A model generated the notes under the pieces. That model saw only the letters and a program-made list of their open reading frames with translations, searched no databases and was not told where the DNA came from. From positions 1-46,257 of the forward strand of contig JAWKSZ010000069.1 of the NCBI GenBank assembly GCA_041402045.1: a DNA stretch of 46,257 bases. The letters run 5' to 3'. The DNA is from JAGQRJ01 sp041402045. GTDB taxonomy: Bacteria; Planctomycetota; J058. The position numbers and the translations under genes are program-made. Numbering within the stretch: the first letter of the stretch is position 1; each line of letters starts with the position of its first letter. Positions 8,219 to 15,773 of the stretch are shown here, piece after piece.

Positions 8219-10198
8219 TCAGACGCTGCGTTGACTCCAGGGGTAGGCGGGCCCCCAGCTCTCCCGGGCGAGGCGTGTGATCGCCTCGACGGTCTCGGGG
8301 GGCACGGCGAAGGCGTCGCCTTCTTCGTAGGGATTGTAGTGGAAGGCGTAGAGCCGAGCCGTGAACTGCTCGAAGGGCAGGGAGCTCTCGCCTTCGAGCT
8401 CGCCCTTGCCCGAGATCGAGGGCCGGATCCCCTGCCCCCAGTCCTGCCGCCCCTCGTTGTTCGGGTTGAAGAAGTAGGCGCGCAGCGCGCCCTGGGGATC
8501 GAACTGGATCCGCTGCAGCGAGATCGCGTGCAGGCCGAGGAGCGCCCCGTGGGCGTTGGTCACGAACAGGCCCACCGGGTTGGGGTAGATCAGCTCGTAG
8601 CCGTCGTTGTAGTCCGGGTGGTGCGTGGCGTAGAAGCGGCGCACGAAGCCCTCGTAGTCGGTGACCACGCCGGTGAGCTTGTCGAAGAACGAGGCGAAGC
8701 CGTGGGGGATCCAGCGCCCGTAGAGCCCGGGGTTGGCCCACTTGTGCCCGTCCTCGCTGCGCCCGGACACCCGGCGCATCATGGAGTCGTAGAGTCGATC
8801 CAGGTGCGGCACGAGCACGACCGAGACCGGGTCGAGCTGCAGGTCGACGTAGCCCGCGACCCCGCCCTCGAGCTGGTTGCTGCGCAGGACCTCGCCCTCG
8901 AAGCGCATCTCGACCAGGTCGTCGCGGGCCGCGCCCGCGGTGACCTCGAGCAGGTAGCCCGGGGCGTGCTGGCTCCAGAGGCTGATCCCCCGCGCGGCCT
9001 GACAGGTGGGGTTGCGCCCCTGCCCCACGCCCAGCGGCTGCCCGAGCACGCTGATCGCGCCGGCGACGAGGATCGAGTTCGGGGTCACCCCGTCCTTGGG
9101 GCTGATCTGGCCGGTGAGTCGCTCTCGCGCCTGGGCCGAGAGGTCCAGCGTCACCAGCCGTCGCAGCCCCGCCGCGACGTCGCGGTAGCTCAGCAGCCCA
9201 CGCTCCAGCAGGCGGGCGAACCCATAGATCGCCTCGGCGCAGGCCGGGAGCAGGGCCACCTTCAGCAGCTGGTGCGCGAGCTCCTCGTTCTGGTTGAGCT
9301 CGGCGCGACCCTTTTCGTTGAGGCCCAGCGCCTCCGGGAGCAGCTCCGGCGCCGCCTTGCGCAGCCGGCGCAGGAGCACGGCGTGCTGCCCGCTGCCCAG
9401 CCCCGTGGCCCGCAGGGCCTGGCCGAAGGCGCGGGCCTCCTCGGCGAGGGGACCGGGCTCGAGCTCCTTCAGCGCGGCGCGGTAGTCGACGAGGTCGGGG
9501 TGCTCGCGGCTCAGCGGGCTAGGCCCGAGGTAGGCGCGGAGGTAGGCCTCGAGGGCCGGTGACGCCGGCCGCGACTCCTCTGGGAGGCTGGCCAGCAGGC
9601 GCAGGATCTTGAGCACGGGCGCGGTCGAGATCGGGCGTTGGGCGCAGATCGCCTCGACCTCCTCCACCAACACGTTCCCCAGGTTGTCGAGCCCGAGCTT
9701 GCGCCCGAGGAAGGCGAACAGCCGCTCGGCCCGCGCGTGCCAGGGCCCGCGCTCCAGGCGCGAGGCCTCGGTCTGCTGCGGGAACAGCAGGTCCAGGTTC
9801 AGCGCCAGGACCTCCTCCAGGAAGTCGCGGGCCTCGGCCTGGCTCACGCCGTCGTGCTCGGCGTCGCCGAGGGCCAGAGCCAGCATGCGCAGCTCGCTCA
9901 AGGCCTCGACCACGGGGTAGACCCCGCCCACGTCCAGCGAGCCGCGCACCAGCGGCGCCTGCAGCCGGCTGGCGTCGGCCCACCCGCCGCCGGCGAACAC
10001 GCCGACCGGCTCGAAGCGCGGCGCGCGAGAGTAGAGCCGCTCCAGCCCGTCGTCGGAGGCGCACAGCGCGTCCGCGAGCTGGAACACAGGGGTCTGGTAG
10101 GTCGCCTTCACCAGGGGCGCGGCGGCGTCGAGCCGCGCCAGCGCCTGGTCGAGCTTGTCGAGGTTGCGCTCGATCCGCGCCTGTTGGTCGGTGGTCAT
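8219..10198 (-). CDS. Uncharacterised 659-aa protein with possible papain-like C-terminal domain
   Basis: I do not recognise a named family. Residues 1-370 are predicted mostly helical, with many Leu/Ala/Glu-rich segments. From about 390 the pattern changes: NPTCQAARGISLWSQ (Cys399 at a helix start), a His-bearing strand TNAHGALLGLHAISL (His550 and His557), then RAYFFNPNNEG (Asn578/580) followed by a Trp-Gly. The order Cys-His-Asn with WG resembles papain-fold peptidases and transglutaminases; this is inference from spacing only. No signal peptide is seen. It is read through in the same frame as the start of the upstream ATP-grasp gene only because that gene carries a frameshift; ATG 10198 is the true start. 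It lies between the ligase (16 nt) and the deacetylase. Confidence 0.7.
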   Translation of the reverse strand: MTTDQQARIERNLDKLDQALARLDAAAPLVKATYQTPVFQLADALCASDDGLERLYSRAPRFEPVGVFAGGGWADASRLQAPLVRGSLDVGGVYPVVEALSELRMLALALGDAEHDGVSQAEARDFLEEVLALNLDLLFPQQTEASRLERGPWHARAERLFAFLGRKLGLDNLGNVLVEEVEAICAQRPISTAPVLKILRLLASLPEESRPASPALEAYLRAYLGPSPLSREHPDLVDYRAALKELEPGPLAEEARAFGQALRATGLGSGQHAVLLRRLRKAAPELLPEALGLNEKGRAELNQNEELAHQLLKVALLPACAEAIYGFARLLERGLLSYRDVAAGLRRLVTLDLSAQARERLTGQISPKDGVTPNSILVAGAISVLGQPLGVGQGRNPTCQAARGISLWSQHAPGYLLEVTAGAARDDLVEMRFEGEVLRSNQLEGGVAGYVDLQLDPVSVVLVPHLDRLYDSMMRRVSGRSEDGHKWANPGLYGRWIPHGFASFFDKLTGVVTDYEGFVRRFYATHHPDYNDGYELIYPNPVGLFVTNAHGALLGLHAISLQRIQFDPQGALRAYFFNPNNEGRQDWGQGIRPSISGKGELEGESSLPFEQFTARLYAFHYNPYEEGDAFAVPPETVEAITRLARESWGPAYPWSQRSV

Positions 10199-10214
10199 GC
10201 GGGGGTCCAGGGGC

Positions 10215-11419
10215 TCAGGCGTAGAAATCGTGGCGCTCCCACTGCCACATGAGGTCCTCCATGCGGCGGGGGTCGTCGCCGGCGAAGAAGATCGTGCCGT
10301 AGTGGTTGCCGAAGCCGACCCGCGCCGCGACCTTCGGGCTCGCCGGGACGAACAGGTTGTGGCTCTCGAAGTAGGGGTCCTCCTCGAGCTCCTTGGGCAC
10401 GTCGAGGTGGCTCGCGACCTTCCCGTGGGGGTAGACCATGAGGCTCCCCGCGTAGGTCTGGTGCTGGTCCTCCTTGGGGAAGAACGCCTCGAGCTCGGCC
10501 TCGGTGGAGTTCGGGTCGCAGCACAGCGCGAAGCCCGCGAAGGGTTGAACCCGTAGGCGCGCTGGATCAGCTCGAAGATGTGCCCGCCCGGGACCCGCGC
10601 CGCGACCTCGCCGAAGTTCAGCTTGCCGTCGGAGGTGATGAACCACTCGGGGTGGATCATGCCGTAGCGCACGTCGAAGGCGTTGATCAGCTCCTCGACC
10701 GCCCCGCGGATCTTGGCCCGCTGGGACTCCAGCCGCTCGGAGGCTGGGACGAAGTTCGAGTGCCCGAGGTGCACGTACTCGGTGATGTTCAGGAAGCGGA
10801 TCTTTCCGTCGTGGATGAAGGCCTCGCAGCTGAACTCCTGCCCGTCGAGGTGGCTCTCGAGCAGGCAGGGGAACTCGGTGAGCGGGATCCCGTGCACGTC
10901 GGCCGGGGTCCGGATCAAGCGGTGCCCCACGCAGCCCGCGCTGGCGAAGGGCTTGAGGTGCACCGGGTCGTTGGTGTCACCCTCGAGCTTGAGCAGGGCC
11001 TGGTTCACCCGGCGCAGGAACTTGAGCACGTCCTCGTGGCACTCGGCCTCCTCGAACACCCCGACCCGGATCCCCGAGATCTGCGCCTTGCGCTTCATCA
11101 TGGCCTTGTCGCGGAACAGGAGCGCCTGGTTGAACAGCCGCGGCTGCTCCCAGAGCACCGCGTTCACCGCCCCCGCCCAGGTCACCGTCTCCTCGTAGAG
11201 CGGGACCGCGGTCGAGACCCCGAGCTTGCGCAGCGGCTCGACCAGCTCGTGGGAGTGCTCGTTTCGCCGCTCGAAGTCCCACCCCACGAACTCGAGCCCG
11301 TGCTCCACGGCCAGGCTCCGATAGGGCTCCGGGGCGACGACGACGAACGGGCGGCCGAGCTCTTGCAGCGCTTCGAGCGCGTGCAAGCTCCAACCGAGGA
11401 GGGCGACGGGGGCGGTCAT
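10215..11419 (-). CDS. ATP-grasp ligase (carboxylate-amine ligase type), one-base frameshift
   Basis: With one base added near 10542 this is a 401-residue ATP-grasp enzyme that would join a carboxylate to an amine using ATP. Visible are an N-terminal Rossmann-like domain (VALLGWSLHALEAL), the nucleotide lysine in HLKPFASAG (156) and the hinge LLESHLDGQEFSCE. The magnesium site NFGEVAARVPGG (Glu271, Arg275) resembles dipeptide and L-amino-acid ligases. The frame breaks after AYGFNP in a CCC run, and reading resumes with AGFALCCDPNSTE through to the stop at 10215. The sequence on both sides is well conserved, so an undercalled C is likelier than decay. The ATG has AAAGGA upstream. The substrate is unknown; the neighbours suggest an acylated peptide or polyamine. 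Confidence 0.85.
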
Positions 11420-11530
11420 GGGTGAGGTCCTTTGGTGCAGGAGGCGGGGGCGAAGCTCGCGGACCCATCGCCTCCGGCGAGACCGCGGGCGCCGAGACGC
11501 TCGGCGAGGCGTGCGCCGATTCGCTCAGCG

Positions 11531-11637
11531 AGGGCGGGGCCAGGTGCCCCGGCGAGGGCCGGGGCCAGGTGCCCCGGAGAGGGCGGGGCCAGGTGCCCCG
11601 GCGAGGGCCGGGGCCAGGTGCCCCGGCGAGAGCGGGG
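11531..11637. repeat. Tandem array, four units of 24-25 bp
   Basis: GCCAGGTGCCCCGG starts at 11539, 11564, 11588 and 11613, separated by near-identical GCGAGGGCCGGG stretches. It is an intergenic minisatellite without spacer variation. Confidence 0.8.
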
Positions 11638-11660
11638 CTCCGGCGAAGGCCGGGGCGTCC

Positions 11661-11774
11661 GGCGAGCGGCGAAGCCGCGAGCGCGCAGCCGCCGGCGAAG
11701 CCGGCGGCGAGCCCCTTGGGGGTGAGCCCGAGGGGCTTTGCCCCGAGGGCGAGGGAGTCTGGGACAGACCCCCT
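11661..11774. repeat. Single copy of the dispersed ~112-bp repeat
   Basis: It begins GGCGAGCGGCG and includes GAGCCCCTTGGGGGTGAG, CCCGAGGGGCTTTGCCCC and GTCTGGGACAGACCCCC. The same blocks in the same order form three tandem copies at 39494-39825. The GTCTG-GGA-CAGAC hairpin is retained. Confidence 0.85.
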
Positions 11775-11787
11775 GAAACGAGGAGGC

Positions 11788-12312
11788 CTAGCTATCGAAG
11801 CGGTAGAGGTAGAGCTCGAAGCCCTCCTCGTAGTAACCCTCGAGCGCGCCGTCGTTCCACTCCAGGATCTCTTGCTTCTCGTCGGACTCCTTCTCGAAGC
11901 CGAACTTCTCGTAGGCCTTCGTCGCCCACGTCGCCTCGGGGTGCGCGATCAGCGCCAGGCCTTCCTTGCCCTTGCGCGAGGCCAGCCCCGCGGCGAAGTC
12001 CAGGAGTTGCCGACCGTAGCCGTTGCCCACGTGGTCGGCGTCGAGGTAGACGTAGCCCACGTAGGCGTAGTCGCCGAAGTCCTGGAGCGAGATCGTGCCC
12101 ACGGGCTGGTCGTCGACGACGCCCAGGTAGAAGGCGCGCCGAGCGAAGTTCTTGGCCTTCCACTCCGGCGGCACGTCGTGCTCGACCATGTCCTCCTCCT
12201 CGAGGAAGGGGCGATACCAGTCGGCGGTGGAGCGAATGAAGTTGGCGACCGTCTCCATGTCTTCCCAGCTCGCAGGGCGAATCTCGAGGGTCTCGGCGGC
12301 GGTCGTGGTCAT
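11788..12312 (-). CDS. GNAT-family N-acetyltransferase
   Basis: A 174-residue acetyltransferase that would transfer an acetyl group from acetyl-CoA to an amine. The fold is recognisable from IRPASWEDMETVANFI at the start, the strand GYVYLDADHVGNGYGRQLL (the acetyl-CoA pyrophosphate loop, here VGNGYGRQ, close to Q/RxxGxG/A) and ALIAHPEATWATKAYEKFGFE (motif B, with the Tyr commonly acting as general acid). The ATG at 12312 is supported by AAGGATCC just upstream; the longer open frame is only a shadow. It is the first gene of the minus-strand cassette, divergent from activator 2, so the 175-bp gap at 12313-12487 holds both promoters. Acetylation here and deacetylation by the terminal gene suggest a protect/deprotect cycle, by inference. 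Confidence 0.88.
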   Translation of the reverse strand: MTTTAAETLEIRPASWEDMETVANFIRSTADWYRPFLEEEDMVEHDVPPEWKAKNFARRAFYLGVVDDQPVGTISLQDFGDYAYVGYVYLDADHVGNGYGRQLLDFAAGLASRKGKEGLALIAHPEATWATKAYEKFGFEKESDEKQEILEWNDGALEGYYEEGFELYLYRFDS

Positions 12313-12417
12313 AGAGGGATCCTTGGATGAGTGGGTGGGAAACACGGCGAGCCCGCTCGCGCAGGGCGCGGGACGGGCCTCGGAATACGTCAAGCGTTGA
12401 GCACGCACCACGCCTCG

Positions 12418-12440
12418 GCCATAACCCATTTCGGCCCAAA
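12418..12440. promoter_or_regulatory. Three-block motif shared with the site at 3698-3736
   Basis: GGCCATA, CCCATTT and GGCCCAAA occur in the same order as at 3698-3736, with shorter spacers. This copy lies between the divergent GNAT gene and activator 2. AT-rich heptamers are rare in this sequence, so a shared binding site is plausible. Confidence 0.35.
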
Positions 12441-12471
12441 CACTCGCCTGGATTTTCGGACGCACGCGTCG

Positions 12472-12477
12472 TATACT
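12472..12477 (+). promoter_or_regulatory. -10 like element (TATACT) for activator 2
   Basis: TATACT matches the sigma-70 -10 consensus at five of six positions and ends ten bases before the GTG start. The transcript would have a very short leader. The -35 candidate TGGATT at the right distance is weak. Confidence 0.45.
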
Positions 12478-12487
12478 TCGGCCACCT

Positions 12488-13933
12488 GTGACCGATTTAT
12501 GCGACAGCAGTGACCGCCTGGAGCCCCTCCACCCGCCGCGCCCCGTGATCTTGGGCATGGGGTCCGAGTCAGCCGCCGCGGCCCTCGAACACGAGGGCCT
12601 CGTCCTCGAGCCCGTCGCGGACTGGGCCACCTGCGCCACGCGGCTCCACGCCCACGACGTGCGCGCGCTGGTGCTCGCTGGCGACGACCCGCAGCGTCTG
12701 GCGCGCGACGTCCAGCGCGCCCGGCAGGAGGCGCCGTTGGTCGACGTGCTGGTGTGGGCCCCCGGCGCGGGGGGCGAGCTGGTGCGCCTGGCGCTGCAAC
12801 GCGGGGCGGCGGACGTGGTCCTGGCGACCCACCCCGAGCGCCTCGCCGCTGCGGTCTCGCGGATCGTGGACCGCCAGACCTTCCTGCCCCTGCTCAGGCG
12901 CTTCGAGTCGGCCCGCGAAGGGCGCGGCCGCTTCGAGGGCCTGCTCAGCAAGAGCGACGCCATGTGGAAGGTGTTCGAGACCGTCGTCCAGATCGCCCCC
13001 AGCGGCGCCGCGGTCCTGCTCCTGGGCGAGACCGGGGTCGGCAAGGAGCTCCTGGCCCGCGCGGTGCACCGCTACTCGGGGCGCGCCGGGCGCTTCGTGG
13101 CGGTGAACTGCGGCGCGATCCCCGAGAACCTCGTGGACAGCGAGCTGTTCGGACACGAGGCGGGCACCTTCACTGGCGCGGTCAAGAGCAAGCCCGGGCT
13201 GTTCCGCAGCGCCGAGGGCGGGACCCTGTTCCTGGACGAGGTCGGGCACCTCCCGCTGAGCAGCCAGTACAGCTTCCTGCGCGCGCTGCAGGAGGAGGCG
13301 GTGCGCCCGGTGGGCGGCGCGCAGGAGATCCCCGTCGACGCGCGGGTCGTGGCCGCGACCAGCCGCGCGCTGGACGAGGAGGCGCGCCAGGGCCGCTTCC
13401 GCGACGACCTGCTGTTCCGCCTGGACGTGATCCGCCTCGAGATCCCGCCCCTGCGCGCGCGCCCCGAGGACATCCTGCACCTGTTCGGGCACTTCCGGCG
13501 CAAGCTCGCCAAGCACTACCGACTCCGGCCCCCCGAGCCCAGCGAAGACTTCCTCGAGGCGCTCCTGGCCTATCCCTGGCCGGGCAACGTGCGGGAGCTC
13601 GAGAACGTCACCGAGCGTCTGGTCCTGACCCACCACGGCAAGCGGATCAACCGCCGCCAGTTCGAGGCGCTCAAGCGCCCGCGCGCCGAGCGCCCGGCGC
13701 CGCGCCCCTCGGAGCGCCTGCGCGCGAGCGAGGCGGTGGACGTCTCGCGCAGCCTGGCCGAGTTCCTCGAGCCCAAGGTCGAGGAGCACGAGCGCCGCTA
13801 CCTCGACGCGGTGCTGCGCTCGACGGCGGGGCGAATCGGAGACAGCGCGAAGGTCGCCGGGATCAGCCCGCGCACCCTGCTGCGCAAGATGAAGCAGCAC
13901 GGACTGGACAAGCGCGCGTATCGCGCGCCGTAG
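12488..13933 (+). CDS. Sigma-54-dependent transcriptional activator 2 (paralogue of activator 1, GTFTGA variant)
   Basis: A 481-residue paralogue of activator 1 along its whole length. The N-terminal 130 residues look like a receiver without a usable Asp. The AAA+ domain has Walker A GETGVGKE at 180-187 and Walker B LFLDEVG. The sigma-54 contact loop reads GTFTGA (226-231) instead of GAFTGA. A Fis-type helix-turn-helix (SAKVAGISPRTLLRKMKQHG) closes the protein. Substitutions in the loop often alter sigma-54 coupling, but the central F-T-G-A is kept, so function is probably retained. The GTG at 12488 follows a TATACT element closely. The cyclase-like gene starts 24 nt downstream on the same strand, pointing to a two-gene operon. 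The target promoters are unknown. Confidence 0.9.
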   Translation: MTDLCDSSDRLEPLHPPRPVILGMGSESAAAALEHEGLVLEPVADWATCATRLHAHDVRALVLAGDDPQRLARDVQRARQEAPLVDVLVWAPGAGGELVRLALQRGAADVVLATHPERLAAAVSRIVDRQTFLPLLRRFESAREGRGRFEGLLSKSDAMWKVFETVVQIAPSGAAVLLLGETGVGKELLARAVHRYSGRAGRFVAVNCGAIPENLVDSELFGHEAGTFTGAVKSKPGLFRSAEGGTLFLDEVGHLPLSSQYSFLRALQEEAVRPVGGAQEIPVDARVVAATSRALDEEARQGRFRDDLLFRLDVIRLEIPPLRARPEDILHLFGHFRRKLAKHYRLRPPEPSEDFLEALLAYPWPGNVRELENVTERLVLTHHGKRINRRQFEALKRPRAERPAPRPSERLRASEAVDVSRSLAEFLEPKVEEHERRYLDAVLRSTAGRIGDSAKVAGISPRTLLRKMKQHGLDKRAYRAP

Positions 13934-13957
13934 CGGCGGGCGCGGAGGAGGAGACGG

Positions 13958-14890
13958 GTGAAGGAACGTGAGAGCCGACCGGTGCGCCCCGAGCGCGCAG
14001 CGCGCGCCTTGATCGAGGGCGCGTTCCGCGTGGCCCGCGAGCTGGGCGTCGAGCGGCTCCTGGTGCAGGCCGACCGCGTCAGCGACCTCAAGCAGGTCGA
14101 GCGCCAACGCGAGCACGAGCGCGTGGTATGGGTCTCCCGCGGCGACTTCACCCTCGACACCCCGCGGGGCGACGACGACGTGATCGAGCTCCCGGAGGTC
14201 CTGCTCTCCCGCGCGAGCCAGCTCGACATGGCGCTGTTCATGGCGGCGCTGACCACCGACCTCGGCACCGACGACTCGGTGGTGTGCCTCTCGGGCCCCG
14301 GCAGCGGGGGCAGCGTCGACACCCTGACCCTGACCCAGCCCGCGCGGCGCTTCCCCTGGCTCGCCGATCGCGACCTGGAGCTGACCCGCGCCGCGGTCGC
14401 GACCCCCACGGTGGCGCGGGTGCTGAGCCTGGCCCTGCGCCTGGCCGCCGAGGGTCGCGAGGGCCGCCCGGTGGGCACGGTGTTCGTGGTCGGCGAGCCC
14501 GAGCAGCTCGAGCCCCAGGTGCGGCAGTTGATCCTGAACCCCTGCTCGGGACACCCCCGGCGCTCGCGCAACGTGCACAACCCGGGGCTGTTCGAGACGA
14601 TCCGCGAGCTCGTGGCCATGGACGGCGCGCTCCTGGTCTCGCCCAAGGGGACCCTCGAGGCCGCCGGGCTCTACCTCTCGCCGCGGACCACCCCGCGCGG
14701 GGTCAAGCGCGGGCTCGGGGCGCGACACGCCGCCGCCGCCGGGATCACCGTCGAGCACGACCCTTGCGTCGCGATCGTGGTCTCCGAGTCCTCGGGCTCG
14801 GTCTCGGTCTACCACGACGGCCAGGCGATCCTCGTGCTCCAGCGCCCGGTGCTGGGGAGCATGAAGCTCCACCGCCCGCTCACCCGGTAG
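13958..14890 (+). CDS. DisA_N/DAC-domain protein (diadenylate cyclase-like)
   Basis: A 310-residue protein whose C-terminal half matches the DAC domain that condenses two ATP into cyclic di-AMP. MDGALLVSPKG at 221-230 supplies the DGA catalytic motif. LGARHAAAAGIT at 253-264 is the position of the usual RHR motif, here Arg-His-Ala, and IVVSESSGSVSVYHDGQ follows as in the family. Loss of the second Arg may weaken triphosphate binding, so activity is uncertain. Residues 1-150 form an alpha/beta region I cannot name; no membrane helix or DisA DNA-binding tail is present. The GTG start has GGAGGAGGAG just upstream, and the gene is 24 nt after activator 2. A hairpin at 14907-14943 ends the operon. 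Confidence 0.8.
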   Translation: MKERESRPVRPERAARALIEGAFRVARELGVERLLVQADRVSDLKQVERQREHERVVWVSRGDFTLDTPRGDDDVIELPEVLLSRASQLDMALFMAALTTDLGTDDSVVCLSGPGSGGSVDTLTLTQPARRFPWLADRDLELTRAAVATPTVARVLSLALRLAAEGREGRPVGTVFVVGEPEQLEPQVRQLILNPCSGHPRRSRNVHNPGLFETIRELVAMDGALLVSPKGTLEAAGLYLSPRTTPRGVKRGLGARHAAAAGITVEHDPCVAIVVSESSGSVSVYHDGQAILVLQRPVLGSMKLHRPLTR

Positions 14891-14906
14891 CGCGCTCCGG
14901 AAGGGC

Positions 14907-14943
14907 GCGCGCCCCGCCGTCCGGGAGGAGCGACGGGGCGCGC
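14907..14943. terminator. Hairpin between convergent genes (bidirectional terminator candidate)
   Basis: GCGCGCCCCG (14907-14916) pairs with CGGGGCGCGC (14934-14943) around a 17-nt loop. It stands between the DAC gene and the small membrane protein gene on the other strand, so it could end both transcripts. No T run follows. Confidence 0.5.
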
Positions 14944-14962
14944 ACGGTTAGCTACCTGGCGT

Positions 14963-15097
14963 CTAGACGAACAGCGCAGCGACCAGGATCGCGACGCCAG
15001 CCACCAGCGCGAACAGCAGCTCGTGGTCGCCCACGGGCCGCCGCGGGGGGTGCCCGCCGCGCGCGATCAACACCTCATGCTCCAACGTGTCCAGCAT
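14963..15097 (-). CDS. Small single-pass membrane protein, 44 aa
   Basis: A 44-codon frame on the minus strand with a near-perfect ribosome site (AAGGAGGAG) a few bases before ATG 15097. The N-terminal half is soluble and charged (MLDTLEHEVLIARGG), and the C-terminus is one hydrophobic helix (LLFALVAGVAILVAALFV) ending at the stop. I do not recognise a family. The ribosome site and clean transmembrane helix make it a credible small gene. It converges with the DAC gene; a role near that enzyme is speculation. Confidence 0.6.
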   Translation of the reverse strand: MLDTLEHEVLIARGGHPPRRPVGDHELLFALVAGVAILVAALFV

Positions 15098-15242
15098 GGC
15101 TCCTCCTTCCTGTCCGGGGCTCGCCGGTCGCGCTGACTACGAGGGGCCCCGGGGCGGGCTGTCGCGGGAAAACGAGGCCACCCGTGACGCTCCATGGCCC
15201 TTCGTCTGGCCTCCCCTGAAGCGCCGGGGCAGAATTCGCGGC

Positions 15243-15721
15243 ATGCCACGCACTCGGATCAGGCCGTCGGCCCTCCCCGCGCTCCTCCTGGGCGCCGTCT
15301 CCCTGGGCGCCCCCGGCTGTGTCTACAGCGAGGCCATTCGCCAGGGCGATAACCTGCTCCTGCGCGAGCGCGCGCCCTTCGAGCCCACGCGCTCGGAGCT
15401 CGCCGCGCCCAAGCTGACGAGGACTTCCTCGAGCGGCTGGAGCGCCTGGCCCGCGGGCCCCAGGGCCGGCGCAGCGGGGACCTGATCCTGCTGGCGACCA
15501 ACGCCTCCTGCGACGACCACGAGGACCGCTACTACTTCGCCGGGCTCTACCAGTCCTGGCACGGCAGCCCCTCGGCGCGGGACTCCCACGTGCCCTTGAT
15601 CGTGGCCCACCGCGGGCGCGCCCGCGGCGACCTCGCAGCCCAGGTGGACGCGGCCCTGGCGGGGGAGCCCTACCTCACCCGGCTGACCGCGCTGCTCCTG
15701 CGCCTGCGCTACGGGGAGTAG
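15243..15721 (+). CDS. Small lipoprotein with one-base frameshift
   Basis: The ATG at 15243 opens a lipoprotein signal (LPALLLGAVSLGAPGC), with Cys26 as the lipidation site. The frame breaks near 15415-15420. Adding one base restores a 159-residue protein that continues ADEDFLERLERLARG and ends LRLRYGE at 15721. The C-terminal half (LILLATNASCDDHEDRYYFAGLYQSWHGSPSARDS in context, then HVPLIV) resembles the closing segment of alkaline-phosphatase-superfamily proteins, but no catalytic core is present. I would call it an uncharacterised lipoprotein. It precedes the GTPase locus by 52 nt and may or may not belong to it. Confidence 0.55.
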
Positions 15722-15773
15722 GTCGGCAGCCACGGGCTGGCCAGACCACGGCTCACCCTGCACAATCGCGGGC

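Larger units (their letters stand above)
11420..11787. other. Repeat-filled gap inside the cassette
   Basis: These 368 bp between the GNAT and ATP-grasp genes carry no coding frame I trust. They hold a 24-25 bp tandem array (11531-11637) and one copy of a repeat that is triplicated at 39494-39825. The gap may uncouple transcription of the acetyltransferase from the downstream genes. Confidence 0.6.

Noticed and set aside
8219..11419. Single 1066-residue ATP-grasp fusion protein
   Set aside because: The middle is Arg/Ser/Thr-rich nonsense where the ATP-grasp frame is lost; two genes with separate starts and one base loss explain it better.
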